Source: Globodera rostochiensis
Taxonomy: Eukaryota; Nematoda; Chromadorea; Rhabditida; Heteroderidae
Direction: 5' to 3'
Length of the DNA stretch: 64,000 nt
Assembly (NCBI GenBank): GCA_018350325.1
Contig: JAEVLN010000028.1
Location: forward strand, 186,001 to 250,000
Under the pieces are notes generated by a model. That model ran no database searches, had not been told where the DNA came from, and saw nothing but the letters and a program-made list of their open reading frames with translations. The position numbers and the translations under genes are program-made. Positions within the stretch are counted from its first letter, which is position 1; each line of letters opens with the position of its first letter. Shown in pieces: positions 43,722 to 54,983 of the stretch.

Positions 43722-44297
43722 TCAGCTCACGCTGTCGCAAAGGTCCAAACAGACGGCTGGCAGGAATGTTGGCACCGGGAGAGCCAATTTTGCGCAGAAT
43801 CGAACTTTAAAAAACATTTTCAAATAAAGCACCAACCAGGGCAGAGGCTTTGGTGTGATCAGAACCCCGATCAAAAATTTTAGATTATAAAAAGCCGGGT
43901 TCCTGATCATACAAAGCATAAGCAATACTAACAGATGGTGCATGCGCTTCACCATGCGAAACTGTTCGTCTTCCGTAAACGTTTCGGCACTGTCAGAGTT
44001 CTGTTTCTGTTCTTCAGATCCGAAAGCATCGATCAGAGTTGGTTTCACTGGTTTGGCATCATCATTAACCAGATCATCATCGTCAAGCTGTTCATCGTCG
44101 TCATGAGTAACAACACTTTCCGGAAATACATTTTTCGCAAAATTGCCCCCTTCAGCGATAGCGCTATTCTTTGGCACCACCAAAAAGCCGATCAGATTGG
44201 TTGGCAGAGTAAATTCGGCACCTATATTCACGGCATTTTTAAGCTTCTCCACTGCCATCGTGTGTTGTTCGGCAGCAGCTGGAGAAGAGGAAGCCAT
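43722..44297 (-). CDS. Hypothetical protein with acidic middle and hydrophobic C-terminal half, 191 aa
   Basis: One ORF from ATG 44297 (MASSSPAAAEQH) to 43722. Residues 1-60 are mixed with FTLPTNLIGFLVVPKN; 65-110 are acidic (runs of Asp, DDAKPVKP); about 118-170 are hydrophobic (HHLLVLLMLCMI, FLIGVLITPKPLPWLVLYL), suggesting two membrane helices. An unrecognised intron may hide in the hydrophobic part (a GTGCTT donor and TTTTAAAG acceptor are present). No family recognised; no introns are required for the frame to stay open. Confidence 0.4.
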   Translation of the reverse strand: MASSSPAAAEQHTMAVEKLKNAVNIGAEFTLPTNLIGFLVVPKNSAIAEGGNFAKNVFPESVVTHDDDEQLDDDDLVNDDAKPVKPTLIDAFGSEEQKQNSDSAETFTEDEQFRMVKRMHHLLVLLMLCMIRNPAFYNLKFLIGVLITPKPLPWLVLYLKMFFKVRFCAKLALPVPTFLPAVCLDLCDSVS

Positions 44298-45293
44298 TTT
44301 GAGAGCTCCAATACGAGTCGATGCAAATGGGACAAACTGTGGCCAAAATTTGGAAAATTAAATTTCATTTTTAATTAATTTTTAATTGACTATTAACTAA
44401 TTGTTGTTATCTCTTAATACTTTTTAGTCGTTTCAATTTTAACCCAATGCCTACATCAAATAATGATGGTTGAAGGGAGAGCACACGTCAATTTTAACTC
44501 CAAATCTTATCACTTAGAAAATAGTGTCAAATTGCAAAAAATGTGTCAAGTGTCAAGAAATATTTAATGCCACTACGAGGATAAAAGTGCCAATTTCACA
44601 CGTCATCCCATTAAACACAATGTCAAAGCCATGGCATCGCATGGCATTGCATCTCTTGCCGCCACCACAGAGGCCAAACATCGCCATCATTCGGCGCCAA
44701 CATGGCCATTTGCATATTTTGTGTACTGAGCCCCAAACAATTTTCGGGTGTGGAAACGAAAAAGAAAAATTGAATTAGTACATGAAAATAAAAAAATTGT
44801 GGAAGTATATTTTGTTGAACGAATTCACAGTAGCATTTTGTGCACTTTGGTTAACATATATTTAAATTCACGATTGGCGCCTTTTGATTGATGCCAAAGT
44901 GCCAGAATAAGTAAGTGTGCTCTAGAACGAAAAGATACAAATGCCATTTTTTTGAACAAATGTTCACGAATTGGCATTAAATTTAAAAAAGTGCAATTAT
45001 TCAACAAATTTTCCCATGGAAATTCATTTGTTTAACACATTATTTATTTATTCCCATGGCTTCATTCACTTGTTTACTCGGCCACCGAACCGAATCCATA
45101 CCGGTCCGAAAACAGACCGGGGCAATAAAAGTCTCAAAAACGTTATAGCCAAAAACTTTAAAAGGTTTAAAATCCCGATTTTTGGACTTTTCTGGCCAAA
45201 AACTTTATTCTACTCATCAAGAGCTTTTAATGGTTTTAAGAAGTAAATTTCGGATTATTTAAATAAAAATCTCGAACTCAACTCTAAACTACT
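44298..45293. other. No gene seen
   Basis: AT-rich spacer; frames lack motifs. Confidence 0.45.
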
Positions 45294-45480
45294 CTATTGT
45301 AAACATCGCAAAATTCTCGGGATTGTCTAAAAAAACAACATCCATCTGGCTAAGTCTTCTACACATTTCTTTTAACCCATCCATCAATTTGCTCACCATT
45401 TTCCTGTGCGCGAGCAAAAAAGCATCGGCGGCACCGTTCCTGTGCTGTGCCATCAGACAGCAGAAGACCAGCAGCAGCAT
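45294..45480 (-). CDS. Small secreted protein, AFLL-HR family member 1
   Basis: ATG 45480: MLLLVFCCLMA signal peptide then GAADAFLLAHRKM. A GTGAGC donor follows directly (45396), at the same codon position as the donor in the related gene at 51.9 kb. A TTTTTTTAG acceptor (45327) gives a short exon and stop at 45294, about 38 aa; read through without splicing it gives about 63 aa to 45289. The true second exon may lie elsewhere. Function unknown; a secreted peptide is likely. Confidence 0.35.
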
Positions 45481-45499
45481 GATGATGGGCGATGGTCGA

Positions 45500-46180
45500 A
45501 AGATGCCACCAGCATGGCGAGGATGTAGTGCGCGAGTTGGGCAGTGATTGGATGCTGTGCAAACCGGTGTGGAAGAGTACGTCGGTTGGCACTTTTCCAT
45601 GTCCATTTTTGGCATTTTCAAACTGTTCGTGTTGGAAAGTGTAGAGGTATGTTTTCTGATCTAAAAGCATTTACACCAGAGCTCTGATTCACCGCAAATT
45701 ATTTTATACATATGAAAGTAGAGTAGGCCGGGACCGGGACGGGACTGGACTGAAGTCTCCAATTTTGGGACTGAATTTCCCCCTTATAAAATCCCGGGTT
45801 TTTCAAAATTGATCTTTGTTTTTGACCATTAGTCCCGGTGAGAACTTTGAGTGGTGCCAAGCTAGTTGATTATCAACGGCATTTGTCTTCCCGGCGCTTA
45901 ATTGTCAACATCACTTACGAAATTTTAAAAAAAACATTGTTTGGTGTGGGAGCTTTGACAGCGCCGTCGGAGAAAATTTCCAATGAAAAAATATCACTTT
46001 TATGGGAAAATTGGGCATTTTTAATAAAAAGAATAGCCATCAATATGTAGATTTGTCAAAAATCGAAAATAAAAAGAGAAATTTATAAATATTCAATGAT
46101 TTGGGCAAAAAAAGAGGTAACGAGAATGTTTGACTTTTAATACGCCAATCTGACGCCAAAAATAAACAGAAATTTTGCGA
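45500..46180. other. No gene seen
   Basis: Contains a GGGACCGGGACGGGAC stretch (45728-45750), related to a longer copy at 52630-52770. No gene supported. Confidence 0.4.
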
Positions 46181-46480
46181 AGTTGGTAGTTCATTTTCCA
46201 TTGTATCTGAAAGGTTTTTGTTCTTGGAAAATTTAATAAAAATGGAAGTTTGCCAATTTTATTGAATTTGCCATCGGCAAACTCTTCCTCGGGCCATCCA
46301 ACCAGCTAATTTTTGCCAAATTCACCATGCTTGAATGGTTTGTGAGAACCGCACAGACCTTAATTAATTGGCAGGCAATGTCAGGGCACATCTCACCCGT
46401 TTCCCGAACTAATTACATACAAATTTTTGAGGCTCAATACTCTAATTGGCATGTGAGGGTGGATGGCATCGGAAATTCGA
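46181..46480. repeat. About 300-bp direct repeat, copy 1
   Basis: Near-identical to 47470-47775 in the same orientation, 1.29 kb apart; both begin GAAGxTGGTAGTTCATTTTC and end at GGCATCGGAA. It is followed by a 41-bp unit repeated twice in tandem (46479-46567, CGAATAAATTTTCAAATT...). No coding content recognised. Confidence 0.75.
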
Positions 46481-47469
46481 ATAAATTTTCAAATTATACG
46501 TAAAATTGACCAGGTTTTCGTTCGAATAAATTTTCAAATTATACGTAAAATTGACCAGGTTTTCGTTATGACCAACAAAATACTTAAAACAAAATCCCGG
46601 GATCGTGTTATAGCCATTAGCAATAAATTTGAAGATTATTCAATTTTTGGGTTACTCAATATCCTGTTGGCCGAAAACAGGAAGTTGGAAAGTGTAATGA
46701 AGTTTGCTTCTCACAAATTTTTGATTCTAGACAAATGAATTTTGTTTTTTGTTGGCACAGCTGGAGCTTTAGCAAGACAAGATGCCTTCTTTTGCGGAGA
46801 TTATCCATTTGTGGGAGGCATCATGTTCTCGAGAGTAAATTAAGTAACCCAAAAATGCCGTTTGGCGGAATGGTGTAAATGAATGCCCTCGGGCGCGGAA
46901 TGGCGATGCCTTTAAGGGCGCGAATTTTTTTCCCCCCTTTTTGCTTGTCTGTGCTGACTGAGGGAGGGTGTTAATGAATGGGTGGGTTGTTTAGCCTCGG
47001 CAAAATGTAATGAATACGTTGGAAATTATTTTTCGTTTGATTACCCATTTATATTTTTGGTACACCAATGTTTAGAAATAGAAGATGAACTGAAAGAATC
47101 GAGAAAAATGCGCAATCGCCAATTTTAACAAAAATAGAATTTCACAATTTTAACAAAATTAATAATCATTCTGGCAACAAAAATTGTAGAATCTATTCAG
47201 CAATTTACAGAAGCTCAAGAGCAAGATTGAGAGCTTAAAAAATGGCTTTAAAATAAACTATGCAAAATCTATAGAAAATAAAAAAAAGCTTTTCTAAACA
47301 AAAATCGCCAATTCATATTTTAAGAAATTCGTAATATTAAATTTATAATTAGGTTTCGATTTTATTTAGAAAAGATCCTAAAATTTCAAATAAATTTTTT
47401 TTTTAAAAAGTAACTGTAAAAAAATTGTAAATTTTTGCTTTGCCAAATTTTTTTTTGCGAATTGTGCGA

Positions 47470-47775
47470 ACGAAGCTGGTAGTTCATTTTCCATTGTATC
47501 TGAAAGGTTTTTGTTCTTGGAAAATTTAATAAAAATGGAAGTTTGCCAATTTTATTGAATTTGCCATCGGCAAACTCTTCCTCGGGCCATCCAACCAGCT
47601 AATTTTTGCCAAATTCACCATACTTGAATGGTTTGTGAGAACCGCACAGACCTTAATTAATTGGCAGGCAATGTCAGAGCTCATCTCACCCGTTTCTTGA
47701 ACTAATTACATACAAATTTTTGAGGCTCAATACTCTAATTGGCATGTGAGGGTGGATGGCATCGGAATTCGAATA
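47470..47775. repeat. About 300-bp direct repeat, copy 2
   Basis: Second copy of the 46181 repeat, differing by a handful of substitutions. It lacks the following 41-bp tandem unit. Origin unknown, perhaps a segmental duplication or an element end. Confidence 0.75.
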
Positions 47776-48318
47776 ATTTTCATTACTTAATATGGCATAT
47801 GACCAATTTGGCCAAGGTGTTAATAATGCTAATAAATGAAAACTGGAAACATTTGGTAATGGAAGTTAATTTGCATTAAAATTATTTAGTAAGAATGAAT
47901 GAAGTCGAGCACTTTAAATATGATAGAGAACTTTTTAAGGCTCAGTCTTTGGCCTAATTTGAGATTCTATTTGAGCAAATCATTTTTGAAGTTCCAGAAA
48001 TGTGTCATCTGACTTCTTGAACAATTTATCCGGGTGACATTTGCCAAATTGGCCAATTTGTCGCTCTTGAGAAAGGGGGGGGGGCATGTAAAGTGCATAA
48101 TTGGCACTCAGCATGGCTTTTGAGGGTGGTCAAGTGCCCAAAGGATGCCTGAATTCTCAAACTTTCTCACAGACTAAATAACAGAAGCCGTCAGAAGAAG
48201 ACATGAGAACTTTGCATAATTGGTACCAGACACAATCCCTGCGTGTCACATTAAAGGGTGGTAGAAGTATTATTTTGTGGCCATGGCGCCATGAGATAAG
48301 TCAAAGTAAATATAATTA

Positions 48319-50735
48319 CCGTATTTTCTCTATTAGTAACCAGTGTTTTGCTGTTCCAACAATTTTGAACCTGTTCCTGTTCCTGTTCTGTTCTCAAATT
48401 TTAGAACAGCCTATCTGTTCTGTTCCTGTTCTGTTCCGACCTCGAGAACAGAACAGGAACAGGAACAGAACAGGAACAGAACAGAGTAAACTGTTCTTAG
48501 ACTGTTCCAAATTTAAAATTTTCCGAGTGAAATCCAGACTGAAATTTTAATCGTTGATTCATTGAACAAAGTGTTCATTAGTGATGCTCGAGACCTAAAT
48601 TTACCGAGACTTGACCCCGAGATTCGAGAATTGACTCAAAAATCCGAGACTTTTACCAACATTTCTTAATTTAGATTCAAAATAGGTTTGCTCCCGAACC
48701 CTTGGGGGTGGGAAAATAATATGTCAGGGATGGTCGGGTGGGTTGGCCATGTCGGGGGTCCGGGACGACTCAATTCTGAGAATGGGGAGCAACTCTAGTG
48801 AAAAAATTGTATACTTTTTTGAGACTTCTGTTTTCTTATTTTGGGGCTCGGGGAGCAAACCTAGTTGAAAATTAAATATTTTTTTAGAAAAAGTGCTTTA
48901 CTTCAGCAGGGGGGAGTCGGCGGTGCCGATAGGCGCCGCCGAAAAAATTTTGAATTTTTGATCCAATTTGTTAAGGGATTTGCAAGCATTTTTTGAAGCT
49001 TTTTAGAAATGGGAGGGGTGCGGGGAATTTTTTGAAGATTTTGATGGAATTGTTAAAAAATTGGTCTTGATTTAAAAATTGAAAACAAATGGGTTCCCCC
49101 TTATGATTTAATGAAACAAATAAAAAAATTTTATGTTTTTATCCCTTCAAAAAATATTAAAACTGAAATATTTTTAAAAATTGTTTCCTTTACCATCAAA
49201 AGAGTTATAAAAAGAGGGGACAAATCATTTACACATTCGGGGGTTCGAACCCGCTGCCCCAGGAATCACACATCACTCACCATTACACCACAAAAGGGAA
49301 TAAAATAAAAAGAATAAAAAAGATTTTCACTGGGGAAAGTTGAACTTTAGACAAAATCGAATCGCGTCAGTCAGTTTCACCACTGCGCCACGTGAGACCA
49401 TAAAGAACTGTTAGAAAATTTCAAATATATTACTCAATCATGTTCAATTCTTCAATTTTTACCCTGTTCTAGCTTGGCCTGTTCTGTTCCTGTTCCAAGG
49501 ATTTTGAATCTGTTCCTGTTCCTGTGCTGTTCTAAAATCTTAGAACAGAACAGAACAGGAACAGGAACAGAACAGGAACAGAACAAGAACAGAACAGGGC
49601 AAGCTGGAACATATTTGAAACTCCCTCTCTAATTGTGACCCCCCCTTGAGGTGGTTTGAAAAATAGTAACCCCCTCTCTATTTGAAACCCCCCTCTAATT
49701 GCAACCCCCCCCCCCAAGCCGTGAGTTTTAAAAATTAAGTACGATACATTTTCTGAAAATTTTCAACTTTTGCGGGAAATTAACAAGACAATAACGGTAA
49801 TATTTTGGCTCTTGTGATTCGTTTTTTTAAAATAAGTCCCGGGATTCGAACCCGCAATACAACGACCGATTTGCAAAAAGACAAACCACATGATACCGAA
49901 ATAAGGTTGTATTTTTGCCATTTACTATTTACTTTAAAAATTTAGCATTTACTAATAAAAAATAAGTGACGAAGAATCGGCGAAAATAATCGAAATCGCA
50001 ACTTCATCAAATCCCATTCAATTAAGGAAACAAGTCGATGCTTTAAAATAGATAGTCAGAACATCAGAGAATAGTGAAATCAAAAGCAAAACTGTTCTTT
50101 TTGCAGGGAGATTGGTTGTCATTTATAAAAAAAATTGAGTGCAACTTTCCGATTCCTTTTTCTTAATTTTTAATAAAATTATTTTGTAGGGAATCAAAAT
50201 ATGGAAAACGTTAGAGACTTCACGGTGCTGGACAGGCTCCCTCCCGGACAATGCGCCAATGATTATTAAAAGTCGTGAAAAAAAAATTTTCTGCATAAAT
50301 TGACCTCCAATTCAACACCGGTTTTGAACCCCGAACTCGAATTCAAACTTTTTTTCAAAAATTATATTCCAAAAATTATTTGCCCTCAAAATTATGCAAA
50401 AAGCACAAAATAAAACGAAAAACAATCTAGCCCTGAACTTGTAACTCCATTTTATTTCAAATACAGCAGCGGTTGCTCTTGATTTGACCAATCTCTAATG
50501 CGCTTCCTATCCAAATTTTATCAAAATTCAAATTCCACATGCTTTTTGTTATTACAAAAATTTATTTTGGTTCAGAAAAATAATATAAAATTTCAAATTA
50601 TGTAAATTTTTTCAAAATAATACATTGAAAAATAGTAACCCCCTCTCCATTTGAAACCCCCTCTCTAATAGTGACCCCCCCTCGAGGGGGGTTTGAACAA
50701 TAGTAACCCCGGGGTTACTAATAGGAAAAATACGG
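48319..50735. mobile_element. Composite inverted-repeat element, CCGTATTTT ends, TA target site
   Basis: Starts TA-CCGTATTTTCTCTATTAG and ends CTAATAGGAAAAATACGG-TA. The TA dinucleotides at both sides fit a Tc1/mariner-type insertion. Interior (2.4 kb) has no transposase but holds two CTGTTC/GAACAG palindromic arrays (48370-48490 and 49455-49605), the GC palindrome (48913-48935), tRNA-like B boxes (about 49235-49265 on +, 49830-49880 on -) and GTAACCCCCTCTC-type repeats near both ends (49615-49715, 50630-50710). Nested insertions are likely. Confidence 0.55.
48913..48935. repeat. Dispersed GC palindrome, representative copy
   Basis: CGGCGGTGCCGATAGGCGCC and its complement recur at about 22521, 31063, 36170, 36448, 48913, 54073 and 54217, with a degenerate copy at 42978. 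Flanks share GCAAATCTCTTAACA and CAAAAATTCAAAATTTT, so it is the core of a short repeat family, often inside other elements. Confidence 0.7.
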
Positions 50736-51049
50736 TAACAAAATTGCGAGAAGCAAAAGTACTAATAATTGTTCCGTACGGCAAAATAATTGCGCGAATT
50801 ATTATTTTGCAAAGAAATTTGAGACAAAGACTCAAAGAATCAAAATTTAGAGCTGGTTTAAAAAAATGATTTTTACTAACTTTATAAAGAATTAAGTCGT
50901 TTTTAATGCTTCATTTAATTAAAAATCAGTGATACACTGTACACAATGTAGGAAATGATACATACAGTATATTATTAATAAAAACAATTGAATAAAATTA
51001 GGCTAAAAATTTGCTATTTTTAGCATCGAGGGTTTTCATCCGTTAATTC
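50736..51049. other. No gene seen
   Basis: AT-rich spacer downstream of the 51-kb gene. Confidence 0.4.
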
Positions 51050-51937
51050 TCATAACATCCAGAGGAGGTCGAACGACATTCGCTTCGACAGCAAATGCAT
51101 CCGTTTCTGCTGTTTGAACAGTGCTACTGTCCATCGCGGTGTGCCAATGCGGCGCAAGATGCACAGCTGATGCAGTCGTTTGCGCCGCGAGTGCACACGT
51201 CGCGGGGCATCCACCATTTGGTCGTCGTCCTTCATCGGCACGGAATTCTTGGCACTGTTGTTGTTGTCTTTATGTTTAGGCAGCGTTTCCGGCAACAAAA
51301 CTTTGACAAAATCGTGACGACGATAGACTTCGTTGTTGATCGGTTTATCCAATTTGGCGAATTTGGAGGAGGCAAACATGATCAACTAAATTTTATTTAA
51401 CATCAGAAACGTTATCCTAAGTCATTGAATTTAGGATTGCCGATCAATGATTTAAAAAAATCTGTTATTTTTGATGTAAAAACGTAGGAAGTCTTCGTTA
51501 AAGAAAAAATTATGGTCATGCTCGAAGTATAAATAAATAAATTTATAATGATGATATTGAATGGATTGCTTATGATGTCCATTTTTAGCATTTTAAGAGA
51601 AGCGGTGGGTAATGAAGAATTAGAAAATGAAAAAGGTAATCACAATATAGATTCCCATATTTCTATTTTTAGACGAACAATAATTTCTTTAAAGAATAAT
51701 TTTTGGTTTTTAGAACCATCTTTTTTAAGGAAAAATTATTTCTTTTTGATAAACAAACAATTAAATTTTGAATTTAAAAATTGCATTTTTAGTAGGTAAA
51801 ATTTTCAAAAAGCTTACCAAATTTCGATGAGTCAATAGAAATGCTTCCGCTTCTCCGCTCCTCCGCTGACCTGGCAATGTTACCAGCGTGCCAATTGTGA
51901 GCATCAGAAGTGACAAAATCGATTGAGATGCAAGCAT
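51050..51937 (-). CDS. Secreted protein, AFLL-HR family member 2, about 151 aa
   Basis: Exon 1 (51818-51937) from ATG 51937 encodes a signal peptide (MLASQSILSLLMLTIGTLV) and GEAEAFLLTHRNL, ending at a GTAAGC donor. A 432-nt intron leads to a TAAAATTTAG acceptor (51386) and exon 2 (51050-51385), which keeps phase 0 and reads MFASSKFAKLDKPINNEVY, a Lys/Asn-rich centre and a basic C-terminus rich in Arg, His and Lys. The exon 1 end is alike in sequence and splice position to the 45.4-kb gene. Family unknown; a secreted product is expected. A forward ORF inside the intron (51548-51799) has no support. Confidence 0.45.
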
Positions 51938-51949
51938 ATTTAGATAAAT

Positions 51950-54900
51950 TCAACAAAAAAGTTGTCTTTGCGCCAAATAAAAAAAAGTTTAGCATAACGG
52001 AAAACCATTTTTTAAAATCCCTTATTTAATCAGTGGTGGCGAATGTATGTACCCGGCAGGCCGCAGATGTTTATTGAAACCCCGAGAATGTTTTAATCTA
52101 AGCATCCGCCTTCTTATTTCTTCATCAAAATGTGCCTGAGGGGGTGGAAAAAAGTCTGAGTAAATTAACATTAATTAATCACTTAACAATGTTAACACAG
52201 TGCCTCGGGGTAGGGGATTGCGCGGATTATTTATTTAATTTTTTCTGTGTCATTGGCTGGCTGCTCGGTCGGGCAAGGACAATTTTGTGAGATTAAGCCA
52301 GGCAAGTCCATCTCGGCACAAATAAGCCGCTTTACTCAAATGCCGGGTGGGGATAGATAGATGCGTTGGCGTTTTGCAAAATAATCTTTCAAATGGATAA
52401 TTCAAAAATTTTGTCAATTTTAATGAGTGCGTAGGAAGTGAAAAGTTGTATATTTGCCATGTTAAAAAGTGGTATGAGCACCTAAGCAAGGTGCCATGTC
52501 AAAGTCATGCATATCAATCGTGCTTATTATTGCGCTTTTTGAATATAAAAATTATGATCAAATTTTAAAAAGTGCAAGCCTTAATACCTATCCCAAATTG
52601 AAAAATAGTGCTAATGAAATGAGAAGAAATTAAACCGGGACCGGGATCGGGATTTTCACTTTTCAAAAACCGGGATCGGGATTACAACTTTTCAAAAACC
52701 GGGACCGGGATGGGATTCCAAAAAGATAATCCCGCACGATCCCGACCGGGATCCCGATCCCGGCCAAATCTAATTAGAACATTAATGCACCTACTGACAC
52801 ATTTCTACGTTTTATCATGTCATAATTGTGTTAGGCCAATGGTTCCCCAAATAGCTTTTGTTCTGTGACTTGTATGATTTGTAGTTTTTTGGGGAAATGG
52901 TTAATAATTCAATTGCCAAATTTTACATTTTATTATTCTTTTTAGCGGGACATTTGGACAAATTTTTAGCTCGTAAATTTAATGGTTCTTTAAATTAAGT
53001 CGAATGGATTGACTAATTTGAACGATTAAATAAGCAATAAATTAATTATAATTATGCGATTTTTATGTCTAAAAAATTGTGCTAAACATTATATGTAATA
53101 AATAAATAAATATATTTTCTATTTTCCATTGGTAAAGGATTAAGAGGATTTGTTGCCGTCGACAACTAAAATATTGAAGCCTTTGTTGCGCTCTTTAAAA
53201 CTAACCATCGAAACATATTAATTTTTATATTATTTTTTTCCAAAAATAAATTATTTTGAAAATTTTAGGAAAATTGCATTTTCCAAATGCTTTCAACCTA
53301 CGCATTCATGTAAAATGCATGATATAAAGACCAGAGATTAAAGTGAATTAAAAGTTCCTCATACTAAATCCCATGAATGCCAGCAGACCATAGGTCCAAG
53401 ACACATGATTTTTGATTAAATTTTGCTAAAATTAAATTAATTAAAAGAAAATCAATTGCTCAAAGTACCATTTTTGTGTCATTAAAAGCCGAAGAATTAA
53501 TAAAATTATTGTATTTTTATAACGCATTTTTATTTGGTTCTATCAAGAAAAGTAAAAACATAAAATGATCAAGTTTATAAGCATCTTAATATTCCAGTTC
53601 ATCAGTTCTGAAAATAAGAGCCTGATTTGACCAATTACAGTCTTTTTACCGTAAGCTTTTTGGATGAATAAATTCTGGCACAGAAAACACTGAAGACGGT
53701 GTCGTCCGCTTGCTGGACTTCACATATGTGCTGTACGGGTTGTCAGTGGTTGTAGGAAACTAAATTATAGAATATTTTCATATTTTAAAAAAACATAAAA
53801 AGTGTGATTTCTGGGTTAATTAAAATATATATACAAAAATAGGTAAATATGGATCATAGCAGGGGTGGGTCGAAACCTTTTGATTTCGATAATTTCGATC
53901 TGTGTTCCCGTTACCAAAAATTCGTTGGAGGTTCAAACCCCCTCCATGTCATTGGCAAATTTTTTTATCCTTTGCTTTCTCATTCCTAAAAAACTTCTCA
54001 AGAAGTTACCGTATATTTTAAATTTGGTTGCAAATCTCTTAATAGATTGAGTCAAAGATTCAAAAAATTTCTCGGCGGCGCCTATCGGCACCGCCGACCC
54101 CTCCCCCTAATCAAAAAATCATCTAGAATTAATAAGAAATTGTTTTAATACTTTCTTCGCGAAATTTTTGTTATTGTGCGATTTTACTAAAAAGGCAAAA
54201 AGGTGGGAGGTGGGGGTCGGCGGTGCCGATAGGCGCCGCCGAGAAATTTTTATTAAATTCATCTGTTTTTGGACAGGGAAATTGATCCAAAAATTCATTT
54301 TTTTACTTGAAAAGGACTGAAATTCTTCAAAAAATTTTTAACAAGTCTGTCAATACCGGTTTTTTTGCAAATTTCAACCGTTTTTCAAAAGAAAATTAGA
54401 ATTTTTATTCGCCAAAAGCCCTCGATCCAATTTAATATTATTGTTTTTAATAAATTTTTGAAATTCAAAGATCAATGATTCGAATTAATGAAGAGCAAAA
54501 AAATTTTTTTTTTAAAAAGATGTATTTTTGTTCCACTTTCGAAGGGTCTCTTTCGTTTCGATTTCGATAATTCGAGGTTTTTCTTTCGGTTTTCTTACGA
54601 AAATCGAAATAAAAAAATTTCGATTTCGAAAAAAATTTCGATTTCGAAAAATTTCTCTTTCGATCCACCCCTGGATCCGCCCAGCCTCAAAATCACTCAA
54701 ACTTTTATAGGCTTTCTTAAGTGCTGAAACCGATAGAACAATCAAAAAATTTTTGTCGCTCCGCTTTTAAACCGGTTTTGAACCGTTCAAATTTTGAAAA
54801 ACTATAGGAGGGACCCTTTTGGTCAACATTTTTGGAAAATTTTTTTATTCTAAAAATAGTATAAAAATATGTTATTTGATGCACTGATAACGAATTCGTC

Positions 54901-54983
54901 AATAGACCTTTGATAAAAAATATCAAATTAGCTTAAAAACCTATTGTAAATATCAGAAGATTAGAGAATATTAAGTCAAATCG
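51950..54983. other. 3 kb with repeats, no confident gene
   Basis: Includes a CCGGGATCGGGATT-type repeat (52630-52770), a tRNA-like B-box unit (53925-53950), and an inverted pair of the GC palindrome (54062-54098 and 54215-54243). A possible short - strand exon, 53646-53759 (SSKRTTPSSVFSV), opens after a TTTAG acceptor but is out of phase with the last cadherin exon. TTTCGATTTCGAAA runs lie at 54540-54665. Confidence 0.4.

Noticed and set aside
53646..53759. Last cytoplasmic exon of the cadherin
   Set aside because: Out of phase with the preceding exon, which already reaches a stop at 54984.
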